Positions 8,317 to 16,694 of a DNA stretch of 38,148 bases are shown here, piece after piece (the first letter of the stretch is position 1; each line of letters starts with the position of its first letter). Source of the stretch: Streptomyces sp. AC558_RSS880 (GTDB taxonomy: Bacteria > Actinomycetota > Actinomycetes > Streptomycetales > Streptomycetaceae). The translations under genes and the position numbers were made by a program. A model generated the notes under the pieces. The model was given only the letters and a program-made list of their open reading frames with translations. It was not told the origin of the DNA and did no database searches. The stretch is taken from the NCBI RefSeq assembly GCF_019049255.1, contig NZ_JAGMUJ010000038.1, positions 1 through 38,148 of the forward strand, read 5' to 3'.

Positions 8317-8464
8317 GACGGTTCCTCGGGCTTCTCGGTGGGGGCGGAAGGACGGGGCGTGCCTGATCGCCGGAGAACCTATGCGCGCCGGCGGATACGG
8401 CGACAGCTCCCGTTCCGGCCCCTGCACGGCGTTATGGCGGCCGGGCGGCGCCGGGAAGCACGGG

Positions 8465-8495
8465 GCCGCCCGCACCGGGCACCGGTGCGGGCGGC
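8465..8495 (-). terminator. Terminator of the xyloglucan operon
   Basis: A perfect 14-bp stem (8465-8478 with 8482-8495) with a three-base loop lies 16 bases downstream of the GH12 stop codon. It is the first strong hairpin after the long minus-strand gene series. Confidence 0.85.
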
Positions 8496-8510
8496 ACGGA
8501 GGCGGGGTGA

Positions 8511-9224
8511 CTAACCGCCCGACACCGTCAGGTTGTTGGTGCGGAAGTCGAGGCCGCCGGCCGACGAGGTGATCTCGTAGCCGAACTGCACGTCACCGAT
8601 GGTCTCGTTGCCCATCCAGCCCTTGGTGTCCTTGATCCACTTGAGGATCGGGAGGATGTCGACGGTGCCGGAGTTCGAGTCCGAGGTGCGCAGGAACGAG
8701 AAGACCTCGTTGGCTCCGTTGTTCCCCTTGTACACGTTCCAGGTGTGGCCGCCGAGGCTCACGGCGCCCTGCGAGGAGCCGAGCGGGCCCACGGCGCCGT
8801 GGTGGTTGACCCAGAGCATGATCTCGTAGTCGTAGTCCGTGTCCCAGATGTCGTACGAGGTGTTGTACGCGCCCGAGGACGGGACGGTGACGTTGTAGCT
8901 GCTGGTGAGCGAGGAGAGGGAGGTGATCGACTTGTTGATCACCTTCTTGGCGTTCGGGTAGGACTTGATGCCGCCGGTGTTGGGGTGGTCGGCCCAGGCG
9001 CCCCAGTTGGTGCCGGAGTTGGCCCAGACGCACTGGGCGCCGGCGCCGGAGCCCCAGATGTTGTTGTAGAGCGTGTAGCCGTTGAGGCCGGTGTTGCCCC
9101 ACTGGTCGCAGGAGCTCCAGACGGCGGCGTGCGCGGGGGCGGAGGCGAGGCCGACCGTCGCGCCGAGCGCGAGGACGGGCGCCAGCAGGGCCTTGGTGAT
9201 CCTGCTCAGGATGTTCGTTGCCAT
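8511..9224 (-). CDS. Secreted GH12 endo-beta-1,4-glucanase / xyloglucanase
   Basis: This 237-residue protein has a signal peptide of about 33 residues ending in APAHA, then a single GH12 domain. CDQWGNTGLNGYTLYNNIWG is the typical GH12 opening. The catalytic pair appears as Glu134 in DYEIMLWVN (nucleophile) and Glu217 in FGYEITS (acid/base), 83 residues apart. GH12 enzymes cut internal beta-1,4-glucan bonds in cellulose or xyloglucan. Unlike Streptomyces CelB-type enzymes it has no cellulose-binding module, which suits soluble substrates such as xyloglucan. It is the last gene of the series, 36 bases after the GH95 stop, with GGAAGG before its ATG. Confidence 0.95.
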   Translation of the reverse strand: MATNILSRITKALLAPVLALGATVGLASAPAHAAVWSSCDQWGNTGLNGYTLYNNIWGSGAGAQCVWANSGTNWGAWADHPNTGGIKSYPNAKKVINKSITSLSSLTSSYNVTVPSSGAYNTSYDIWDTDYDYEIMLWVNHHGAVGPLGSSQGAVSLGGHTWNVYKGNNGANEVFSFLRTSDSNSGTVDILPILKWIKDTKGWMGNETIGDVQFGYEITSSAGGLDFRTNNLTVSGG

Positions 9225-9260
9225 GGTGTCCTTCCATGGGTGGGGGGAATCGCTGGGAGG

Positions 9261-11474
9261 TCACCGCGTCTTCGGCGTGAGGACGCGGTCTTCTCCGGCG
9301 ACCAGGTCGAGCTGCTCGGCGCCGGCGGAAGTCCACAGGGTGATGCGGTGGGTGCGGGTGGGCCGCAGGACGGCGGTGGCGCCGTCCGGGGACCAGGTGA
9401 GGTCGAGCGAGGCGCCGAAGCGGGTGCGGATCCCGCGCAGCCGGCCGCTCGGGTACGCCGGGAGGGGGGCCGGCAGCAGGACCAGCCGGTCGGGGGTGGA
9501 CTGCACGAGCGCCTCGATCAGCACGGCGGGCAGGGTGTGGGCGGCGTCGGCGTTGTAGACGTGGCGGTGCGGGTAGTGCGCGCTCATCAGGGAGGCGTGG
9601 AAGAAGTCGCCGTCGAGGACCTGGCCGAGCGCGTGGGCGACCCGCTCGCCGTCCCGGAGGCGGGCCGCGATCAGCGCGTGGTGCAGGTGGCCGTGCGCGG
9701 AGTCGTTCTCGGCGCCGCGCAGTTCCAGGGCGCGGTGGGCGGCGGCGGCCAGGTCCGGGGTGTCGTAGGGGGTGATCTCGTCCAGGGGCCAGACGCCGTA
9801 GAGGTGGCTGAGGTGGCGGTGGTCGTAGGAGTCCTCCAGTCCGGGCCACGCCCATTCGGCGAGCGCCCCGTCGGCGTTGATCCGGTGCGGCGGGAGGCGG
9901 TCGGCGAGCGCCCGCCAGCGGTCGGCGTGCTCCGGGTGGTACGCGGCGGCGGTGCGCAGGGCGTGCCGGGCGGCGGAGAGGTCCATGGCCGCGTTGACGG
10001 TGCCCCAGCTCGCGTTGGCGGGCCGGTTCTCGGGCGAGTAGGAGGGGACGACGACCAGCCGGCCCTCGCTGTCGGTGCGGGTGAGGAAGTCCTCGTAGAA
10101 CAGGGCGACTTCGGCGAGCACGGCGGCGGTGTGCGGGTCGCGTGCGCCGCGGGTCTCGTCGTGGTCGACCAGGGGCTTGAGCAGCCAGTCGGCGCCGGCG
10201 GTCCACAGGTGCAGCGGGTACTCGCGGCTGAAGTGGTACGCGTGCCCCGACTCGCCGTCGCTGTGGGCGGGCGCGACCACGCCCCGGGCGCCGAAGACCG
10301 CGCGGGCGTTGTCCCGCCAGTCGGGCAACTGCCGCCGGATCAGGGCGGACAGCGCCTCGGTGACCTCGGGGAGGGCCGCCGCGGCGGCGGAGGCGGTCTG
10401 GAGGTTGAGGTTGGCGTCGTTGGTGAAGGCGCCGGACCAGGCGGTGTCCCAGTCGCCGGTCCACAGTCCGGTGAGCCGGGGCGGGAACAGGCCGCTGGAG
10501 GACAGCAGGTGGTAGCGGCCGGCCGCGAAGAGCCGTTCGAGCAGGGCGGCGCTGCGCGGCCGGGTGAGCAACTCCGAACCCGGCAGGGCGCGTTCGTCCG
10601 GGTCGGCGGCCAGGTCCAGGGTGACGCGTTCGTAGGCGGTGCGGTGCGGGGGCAGGTGGCGGGCGAGGAGGTCGTCGTACGAGGACCCGGGGGCGTCGGC
10701 GAGCAGATCGCGCAGGGCGCGGCCCTCGGCGACCACGTCGAGTTCCCCGGTGTGCCGCCGCACCCGGGTGAGCAGCAGCACCGACCGCGCGCCCTCGACG
10801 TGCGCGCCCGGCGGGGCGAGCGCCGTGCGGCCGCCGGTGACGGCGACCAGGGTGACGCCGGTGCAGGCGAGGTCGCTGCCCGGGTAGCGGGCGCGCAGGC
10901 TCAGCAGGGCGCCCTCGGGGGTGAGGACGGCGCCGTGACCGACGCCCAGGCCGGTGGGGGCACCCGGGAGCCGGTGGTCCAGGGAGACGTCGAGGGTGAG
11001 TCCGGGGCCGGTGACGTGCTGGACGATCACGTCGTCGGCGCGGGAGACGAAGACCCGGCTGGTCCAGCCGGCGCGGGCCGCCTCCGCGACGCCCGTGGCG
11101 AAGTCGAGCGTACGGCGGTATCCGTCCGGGTCCGGGTCGCCGTCCGGGCGGCGCACGCGGACCTGGAAGGCCGGGTGGAAGGGCTGTACCCATTGGAGCG
11201 GGCGGCCGTCGGTGAAGCCCTCGGCGGCGGTCGGGTCACCGGCGAGCAGCCGGTCCTGGAGGTCGGACAGTCCGTCGGCGAGCCGGGGCGGCAGCCGGTT
11301 CCGGTCGTCGCCCTCGCCCGGACGGACGAGGGTGTGATGGGTGACGACGGTCCGGTCGTCGTTCGGATCACCGAACGCGAGGGCGCCGTGGTGGCCGTTG
11401 CCGCTCAGGAAGGCGTCCTCCCAGCGGGCGGCCGGCCGTGGTTCCCAGGTTCCGTGGACGGGCGTGGCGCTCAT
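9261..11474 (-). CDS. GH95 family alpha-L-fucosidase (or alpha-L-galactosidase)
   Basis: This 737-residue protein has the GH95 layout: an N-terminal beta-sandwich (about 10-260), a helical (alpha/alpha)6 barrel and a C-terminal beta domain. Family marks are SGNGHHGALAFGDP (24-37), GLWTGDWDTAWSGAFTNDAN (336-355), PSYSPEN (477-483) and HRHLSHLYGVWPLDEI (552-567). Asn355, Asn357 and Asp643 (in NADAAHTLPAVL) align by motif with the Asn/Asp catalytic centre of GH95; the usual IDGNFG is altered to NADAAH, so substrate preference may differ. The family removes alpha-1,2-linked L-fucose or L-galactose, both found on xyloglucan side chains. There is no signal peptide, so it is probably cytoplasmic. 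Its ATG overlaps the GH42 stop as ATGA. Confidence 0.88.
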   Translation of the reverse strand: MSATPVHGTWEPRPAARWEDAFLSGNGHHGALAFGDPNDDRTVVTHHTLVRPGEGDDRNRLPPRLADGLSDLQDRLLAGDPTAAEGFTDGRPLQWVQPFHPAFQVRVRRPDGDPDPDGYRRTLDFATGVAEAARAGWTSRVFVSRADDVIVQHVTGPGLTLDVSLDHRLPGAPTGLGVGHGAVLTPEGALLSLRARYPGSDLACTGVTLVAVTGGRTALAPPGAHVEGARSVLLLTRVRRHTGELDVVAEGRALRDLLADAPGSSYDDLLARHLPPHRTAYERVTLDLAADPDERALPGSELLTRPRSAALLERLFAAGRYHLLSSSGLFPPRLTGLWTGDWDTAWSGAFTNDANLNLQTASAAAAALPEVTEALSALIRRQLPDWRDNARAVFGARGVVAPAHSDGESGHAYHFSREYPLHLWTAGADWLLKPLVDHDETRGARDPHTAAVLAEVALFYEDFLTRTDSEGRLVVVPSYSPENRPANASWGTVNAAMDLSAARHALRTAAAYHPEHADRWRALADRLPPHRINADGALAEWAWPGLEDSYDHRHLSHLYGVWPLDEITPYDTPDLAAAAHRALELRGAENDSAHGHLHHALIAARLRDGERVAHALGQVLDGDFFHASLMSAHYPHRHVYNADAAHTLPAVLIEALVQSTPDRLVLLPAPLPAYPSGRLRGIRTRFGASLDLTWSPDGATAVLRPTRTHRITLWTSAGAEQLDLVAGEDRVLTPKTR

Positions 11475-13438
11475 GGCTCGAGCACCGCCACGCCGTGGCG
11501 GCCGAGGGTGACGCGGTCGGTCACGGTCGTCTCCGTCAGCAGGTCGTGGTGGGTTCCCGGGACGTCCACGGTGACCGGCTCGCGGCCGTGGTTGAGCAGG
11601 AACAGCAGTTCCCCGCGGCGGACCGCCTCGACTCCGTCCGGGAGTCCGTCGAGCACCGGCCGGACGCCCGCACCGGCCGCGACGCGGGTCAGCAGCGCGC
11701 GCAGCGCCTCCGGTTCGGGGAGCGTCGAGACGTACCAGGCGCGGCCCTTGCGCAGCACGGCGGGCAGCCCGTCGAGTTCCCCGCCCCGGTAGGGGACGGT
11801 CTCGTCGGCGGTGCCGTCGGGCTCCAGTTCCTCGGACCACAGGGTGCCGCGCAGGCCGTCGCACTCCGCGGTCTCCCCCGGCTCCAGCGGCCACCACTCG
11901 TGCAGGGTGCGGATGCCGAAGAGTTCCCGCAGCCGGGCGTCCATGCCGCCGGGCCGGACCCGGTCGTCCTGGTCGGCGACGCCGGTCAGGAAGCCGCAGA
12001 CGAGGGTGCCGCCGCCGCGTACGTAGGCGAGGAGGTTGTCGACGGCCGTGTCAGTGAGGAGGTAGAGCTGCGGGACGACGACCAGCCGGTAGCCGGACAG
12101 GTCGTGTTCGGGGTGGGCGAAGTCGGTGGTCAGGTGGGCCCTCCAGAGGGCGCGGTGCCAGGCGCTCAGGACCTGCGGGTAGTCGACCTCGTGGGAGGGC
12201 CGGGCCTCCTGGTCGCCGGCCCACCAGGAGTGCCAGTCGTGCAGCACGGCGACGTCGGCGGTGATCCGGCCGCCGGTGACGTGCGGGGCGATCCGGGCCA
12301 GGTCCGCGCCGAGCTGCTTGACCTCCTGGTACGTACGCCCCTGCGCACCCGCGTGGCCGACCATCCCGGAGTGGAACTTCTCGGCGCCCTGCCGGGACTG
12401 GCGCCACTGGAAGTAGCAGACGGCGTCCGCGCCGCGGGCGACGGCCTGGAGCGACCACAGGCGGTTGAGGCCGCGCGGCTTGGGGTGGTTCACGCGGCGC
12501 CAGTTGACCGGTCCGGCCGCCTGCTCCATCAGCATCCACGGGCCGCGGGCCTGGGAGCGGGTCATGTCCTGGACCAGGGCGCCGCTCTGGGCGCCGAGCG
12601 GGTCGCGCGGGTCGGGGTAGAGGTCGACGGAGACGACGTCCTCCTCCTCGGCCCAGCGCCAGGCGTCCTGGCCGGCCCACAGCGGCATGAAGTTGGTGGT
12701 GACCGGGAGGTGGGGGGTGTGCCGGCGGACGATGTCGCGTTCGGCGGTGTAACACTCCAGGAGCATGTCGGACGTGAAGCGCTTGAAGTCCAGCACCTGG
12801 GTGGGGTTCTTCAGGTAGTGCGCGTGACGGGGCGGCAGCACCTCGGCCCAGTCGCCGTAGCCCTGGCTCCAGAAGGCGGTGCCCCAGGCGGTGTTGAGGG
12901 CGTCGAGGGTGCCGTAGCGGTGGCGCAGCCAGGTGCGGAAGCGGGCGGCGGCCTCGTCGCCCCAGTCGTAGGTGCAGTACTCGTTGTTGATGTGCCACAT
13001 GCTCAGCGCCGGGTGGGTGCCGTAGCGGGCGGCCAGGTCCTCGGTGATGGCGGCGGCGTGCCGGCGGTAGGTGGCGCTGGAGTGCGAGAAGTGCTGGCGT
13101 CCGCCCCACCACTCGGTCCGGCCCTCCGCGTCACGGGGCAGGGTGTCCGGGTGGAGGTGACCCATCCAGGGCGGCGGGGAGGCGGTCGGGGTGGCGAGGA
13201 CGACCCCGATGCCGCTGTCGTGCATCAGGTCCATCAGCCGGTCCAGCCAGCCGAAGTCCCGCTCCCCGGGGCGGGGTTCGAGCTTCGACCAGGAGAAGAC
13301 ACCGAGGGTGACGGAGTTGACGCCGGCCTCCTTCATCAGGCGGACGTCCTCGCGCCAGACCTCCTCGGGCCACTGCTCGGGGTTGTAGTCGCCGCCGTAG
13401 AGGAGGCGGCCGCGGGTGGCGTCGCTCAGGTTCGGCAT
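11471..13438 (-). CDS. GH42 beta-galactosidase, cytoplasmic
   Basis: This 655-residue enzyme has the GH42 three-part structure: a TIM barrel, a middle trimerisation domain (about 390-590) and a C-terminal beta domain. The start, LLYGGDYNPEQWP, and GVFSWSKLEPRPGERDFGWLD are diagnostic. Glu153 in HINNEY is the acid/base and Glu305 in WMLMEQ the nucleophile. It would remove terminal beta-galactose, here probably from xyloglucan oligosaccharides, where GH35 or GH2 enzymes are more usual. There is no signal peptide. Its ATG overlaps the GH74 stop (TGATG) and its own stop overlaps the GH95 start, so three consecutive glycosidases are translationally coupled. Confidence 0.95.
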   Translation of the reverse strand: MPNLSDATRGRLLYGGDYNPEQWPEEVWREDVRLMKEAGVNSVTLGVFSWSKLEPRPGERDFGWLDRLMDLMHDSGIGVVLATPTASPPPWMGHLHPDTLPRDAEGRTEWWGGRQHFSHSSATYRRHAAAITEDLAARYGTHPALSMWHINNEYCTYDWGDEAAARFRTWLRHRYGTLDALNTAWGTAFWSQGYGDWAEVLPPRHAHYLKNPTQVLDFKRFTSDMLLECYTAERDIVRRHTPHLPVTTNFMPLWAGQDAWRWAEEEDVVSVDLYPDPRDPLGAQSGALVQDMTRSQARGPWMLMEQAAGPVNWRRVNHPKPRGLNRLWSLQAVARGADAVCYFQWRQSRQGAEKFHSGMVGHAGAQGRTYQEVKQLGADLARIAPHVTGGRITADVAVLHDWHSWWAGDQEARPSHEVDYPQVLSAWHRALWRAHLTTDFAHPEHDLSGYRLVVVPQLYLLTDTAVDNLLAYVRGGGTLVCGFLTGVADQDDRVRPGGMDARLRELFGIRTLHEWWPLEPGETAECDGLRGTLWSEELEPDGTADETVPYRGGELDGLPAVLRKGRAWYVSTLPEPEALRALLTRVAAGAGVRPVLDGLPDGVEAVRRGELLFLLNHGREPVTVDVPGTHHDLLTETTVTDRVTLGRHGVAVLEP

Positions 13439-15636
13439 CAGACGGGCTCCCCGTACTGGATGCCGCGCCCGTTGGTGGCGAGGTAGACCCGGCCGTACAC
13501 GCGCGGGTCGCCGGTGATGGTCTCGCCGGTCCAGCCCCACTGGTGGGCGTCGTCGTTGATCCGCACCCAGGTCTTCGCCTCGTCGTCGGAGCGGTGGACG
13601 GCGGTGCTGGTCCCGGTCGAGCCGACCTGGTAGATCGCGGGGTAGCCGGCGCCGTCGGCGGCCTTGCCGAAGCCGAGCGTGTAGGAGGCCCAGCAGCTCT
13701 CCACCTTGGTGAAGGTGACGCCGCCGTCGATGGAGCGGTACAGCCCGTTCCCCTTGGTACTCAGCCACAGGTCGCCGGTGCGGCCGGGCGCCGCGACCAG
13801 CTTGAACTGGCTGTCGCCGGCCGGCAGTCCGGTCGCACGGGCGGTGAAGGAACGGCCACTGTCCGTGCTGGCGAGCAGCGTTCCCGTGTCGGTGTCGTAC
13901 GCGTAGAAGAGCGTCGGGTCGGCCGGGTCGGCGACCGGCGTGGCGCCCTTCGGGAAGGAGGGGATCTCGGACCAGGTGGTGCCGTCGTCCGCCGAGCGGT
14001 GGGCCGGGTACCTGGTGCCGTCCCAGTGCACGAAGGACCACAGGAGCACGCTGCCGTCGGCGTTGACGGCGATCGGCCCGGGCGCGTCCTTGGCGATGGA
14101 GGGCTGGGCCGCGAAGGGCGCCCAGGTCCGCCCGCCGTCGTGGGAGTACGCGCCGTTGCCGTGATCGCCCCAGCCCGCCCGGACGACGTACGCCGGTCTG
14201 CGCGCGGCCTGCGCGAGTCCCGTCGCCGACCCGGACACGGGGTTCGTCGCCATGCCGTGCGCCGGGGACGAGGTGAGCCGCTCGTGGTACATCACGCCGA
14301 TGTCCCGCGACCCGCTGATCAGGTGCGCCCTCCCGACCGGGGGCGAGACCAGCTGGGTCACGGACGCCTCCTCCAGGCCGCGGATCTGCGGGGCCCAGTG
14401 ACGCAGGTCGCGGGTGCCGTAGAGGGTGGCGCCGGTGCCGTACACGAGGTGCCGTGAGTCGTACGGGTCGAGGGCGAGCGCCTGGATCCACCAGCCGAAC
14501 TTGGGCTTGTCCTCGCCCCACTTCAGGTACGGCGTCTCGGAGACGTCGAGCACGGCGGTGTCCTTCAGCGAGCGCCAGCTGCGGCCGCCGTCGGTGGACC
14601 GGTACAGCGTGTCGACCGCCGCCCAGCGGTTGTTGGTGGAGACGACGACGGTGCCGGGGCGGCGGGCGTCGATCGCGACCCCGCCGTAGCCGAAGGTGTC
14701 GGCGGAGCCTTCGTCCGTGGTCCCGCCGGGCTTCACCGGGGTGACCTCGGTCCACTCGTCGCCGCCGGTGCGCAGCTTGTGCACACTGCCGTCGGACTGC
14801 CCGTTGGGGCCGGGCGCGTCGGCGTACGTCAGGTACAGCTCGCGGGTGTGCCGGTCGTACGCGGCCCGGATCGGTACGCGTGCGGCGGCGCCGGACGGCT
14901 GTCCCGGCACGGCCTCCCAGGTGGTGCCGTCGGCCGTGCGGAACAGGTTCGCGTCGCCGCCGTCGCCCCAGCCGGCGTAGACGGTGCGCCCGGCGGCGGC
15001 GAGGAGGGTGACGCCCTGGCCGGTGGCGGACGGGGTGACCGGGAAGCCGGTCACCGGCGCCCAGGTGGCGCCCCGGTCGGTGGACCTGAGCAGTCCGTCG
15101 TGGCGGGTGCCGAGCCACAGGGTGTCGCTGTCGCGCGGGTCCACGAGGAGCCGCTCACCGGCGCCCCGGCCGTCCTCGTTGGCGCCGAGCTTCACGGTGA
15201 GGTCGGTGCGCCGCCAGGTGGCGCCGCGGTCGTCCGAGCGCAGGACGGCACCGTTGCTCCCCCACGACTGGGCGTAGGTGCCGCAGGCCAGGTAGAGGCG
15301 GTCCGGGTGGGCGGGGTCGACCGCCATCGCCTCGACCCCGAGCAGGTTCCAGTCGTCCCACCCGATGTGGTCGAGCAACGGGATCCAGCGGTCACGCCGG
15401 TCGTCCCAGCGGTAGGCACCCCCGATGTCGGTCCGGGCGTAGGCGAGCCCGCGCACGGAGGGATGGAACAGCACACCGGTGATGAACCCGGTACCGCCGA
15501 TGACGACGTTGCGCCAGCGGTAGGAGGAGGACCCGGCGGCCTTCGCCTGGCCGGCGAGGACGGGAACACCGGCGACAGCGGCGACGGCCGCCGCTCCGGC
15601 AAGAACGGCACGCCGACTCAAGGGAGACGCGAACAT
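13438..15636 (-). CDS. Secreted GH74 endo-xyloglucanase
   Basis: This 732-residue protein would cut the glucan backbone of xyloglucan. The N-terminus MFASPLSRRAVLAG followed by a hydrophobic run and AKA is a Tat-type signal (1-33). The mature part begins SYRWRNVVIGGTGFITGVLFHP, the classical GH74 opening, and forms two seven-bladed propellers. BNR/Asp-box repeats are seen throughout (LRSDDRGATW, LRSTDRGATW, YRSTDGGRSW, YRSIDGGVTF). Asp70 in ARTDIGGAYRW and Asp445 in SGSRDIGVMY fit the catalytic pair. It lacks the cellulose-binding module often attached to Streptomyces GH74 enzymes. GAGG precedes the ATG. It follows the permease genes after a 122-base gap and is coupled to GH42. Confidence 0.96.
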   Translation of the reverse strand: MFASPLSRRAVLAGAAAVAAVAGVPVLAGQAKAAGSSSYRWRNVVIGGTGFITGVLFHPSVRGLAYARTDIGGAYRWDDRRDRWIPLLDHIGWDDWNLLGVEAMAVDPAHPDRLYLACGTYAQSWGSNGAVLRSDDRGATWRRTDLTVKLGANEDGRGAGERLLVDPRDSDTLWLGTRHDGLLRSTDRGATWAPVTGFPVTPSATGQGVTLLAAAGRTVYAGWGDGGDANLFRTADGTTWEAVPGQPSGAAARVPIRAAYDRHTRELYLTYADAPGPNGQSDGSVHKLRTGGDEWTEVTPVKPGGTTDEGSADTFGYGGVAIDARRPGTVVVSTNNRWAAVDTLYRSTDGGRSWRSLKDTAVLDVSETPYLKWGEDKPKFGWWIQALALDPYDSRHLVYGTGATLYGTRDLRHWAPQIRGLEEASVTQLVSPPVGRAHLISGSRDIGVMYHERLTSSPAHGMATNPVSGSATGLAQAARRPAYVVRAGWGDHGNGAYSHDGGRTWAPFAAQPSIAKDAPGPIAVNADGSVLLWSFVHWDGTRYPAHRSADDGTTWSEIPSFPKGATPVADPADPTLFYAYDTDTGTLLASTDSGRSFTARATGLPAGDSQFKLVAAPGRTGDLWLSTKGNGLYRSIDGGVTFTKVESCWASYTLGFGKAADGAGYPAIYQVGSTGTSTAVHRSDDEAKTWVRINDDAHQWGWTGETITGDPRVYGRVYLATNGRGIQYGEPV

Positions 15637-15673
15637 GACAGAACCTCGCCTATGCGGGGGGGGTGAGTGGAGA

Positions 15674-15745
15674 ACCTAAGGGGCGCGGGGAACTGCGCGA
15701 TCAACCACAACGAACCGGCAGCCGAAAGACCACGCGAGTTCCCCC
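15674..15745. repeat. Streptomyces-type intergenic repeat with hairpin, between permease and GH74
   Basis: AAGGGGCGCGGGGAACTGCG and the following CCACAACGAACCGGCAGCCG resemble a repeat I recall as very common between Streptomyces genes. GGGGAACT...CGCG pairs imperfectly with CGCGAGTTCCCC at its far end (15733-15745), so the transcript could fold into a long hairpin. It lies in the only sizeable gap of the operon and might partly attenuate or protect the message. Confidence 0.55.
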
Positions 15746-15758
15746 ACAACTCAGGGCG

Positions 15759-16694
15759 CTAGCCCTTGACCGCGCCCGTGAGCATGCCCTTCTTGAAGTG
15801 CTTCTGGACGAACGGCGACAACACGGCCACCGGCAGCAACGCCATCACCATCACGGCCATCTGCACGGCCAGACCGGACAGCTCACCGGTCTTGATCGCC
15901 TGGCCCAGACCGACCGGCGCCTCCTGCTTCTGCACCAGCTGGATCATGACGTTCTGCAGCGGCAGCATGTCCTGGTCGTTCAGGTACAGGGAGGCGTTGA
16001 ACCAGGCGCTCCAGTAGCCGACGGCGTAGAACAGCGTGATCACCGCGACGACCGCGCGGGAGAGCGGCAGCACGATCTGCCACAGGATGCGCAGGTCCCC
16101 GGCGCCGTCGATGCGGGCGCTGTCGATCAGCTCCTGCGAGATGCCCATGAAGAAGCCGCGCAGCACCAGGATGTTGAAGACGCTGATCGCGCTGGGCAGG
16201 ATCAGCGCGAGGTAGCTGTCCGTCAGGCCGATGGACTGCACCAGCAGGTAGGTAGGGATGAGGCCGGCGCTGAAGAACATCGTGGCCAGCAGCACCATGA
16301 GGATCGAGCGGTGGCCCAGCGAGCCGGTGCGGGACAATCCGTAGGCGCACAGCACCGACACCGCCATCGAGAAGAGGGTGCCGACGAGGGTGATGCCGAT
16401 GCTGACGAGCGCGGCCCGGGTGACCTGGCCGCCGCTGAGCAGTTCCTGGTAGGCGACGAAGGTGATGTCCGTCGGGATCATCACCAGCCCGCCGGCCTCG
16501 TCGATGGCCTTGCGCGTGGACAGGCTGGTGACCACGACGATCCACAGCGGGAACAGGATGGCCAGGCAGGCGAGGAACAGGACCAGCCCCTTGGCCGCGA
16601 GCCCGGCCCGGCCGGGCTTCTCCTCCCACACCGGCCGGGGCGGGGCCGCCCAGCGGCCGGGCGTGCGCGCGGGCTTGTCGATGACGGCGGTCAC
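15759..16694 (-). CDS. Sugar ABC transporter permease, YtcP/LplC type
   Basis: This 311-residue membrane protein has about six helices and the permease loop QELIDSARIDGAGDLRILWQ continuing IVLP (187-210) that contacts the ATPase. LCAYGLSRTGSLGHRSILM and GLIPTYLLVQSIGLTDSYLALILP are typical of the CUT1/LplC subgroup used for large oligosaccharides. The GTG start overlaps the stop of the upstream permease (GTGA), fixing the start. It forms an importer with the neighbouring permease and lipoprotein. No ATPase is encoded nearby; Streptomyces CUT1 importers commonly share the MsiK ATPase encoded elsewhere. Confidence 0.94.
   Translation of the reverse strand: MTAVIDKPARTPGRWAAPPRPVWEEKPGRAGLAAKGLVLFLACLAILFPLWIVVVTSLSTRKAIDEAGGLVMIPTDITFVAYQELLSGGQVTRAALVSIGITLVGTLFSMAVSVLCAYGLSRTGSLGHRSILMVLLATMFFSAGLIPTYLLVQSIGLTDSYLALILPSAISVFNILVLRGFFMGISQELIDSARIDGAGDLRILWQIVLPLSRAVVAVITLFYAVGYWSAWFNASLYLNDQDMLPLQNVMIQLVQKQEAPVGLGQAIKTGELSGLAVQMAVMVMALLPVAVLSPFVQKHFKKGMLTGAVKG

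Noticed and set aside
11475..11897. An upstream extension of the GH95 frame into GH42
   Set aside because: The added residues are low-complexity Arg/Gly/Pro sequence antisense in phase to GH42; the ATGA-coupled ATG gives the proper GH95 beginning.
12775..12786. A fifth operator-like sequence (TGAAGCGCTTGA) inside the GH42 gene
   Set aside because: It encodes the conserved protein segment FKRF and lacks the outer TC/GA bases, so it is probably coincidental.
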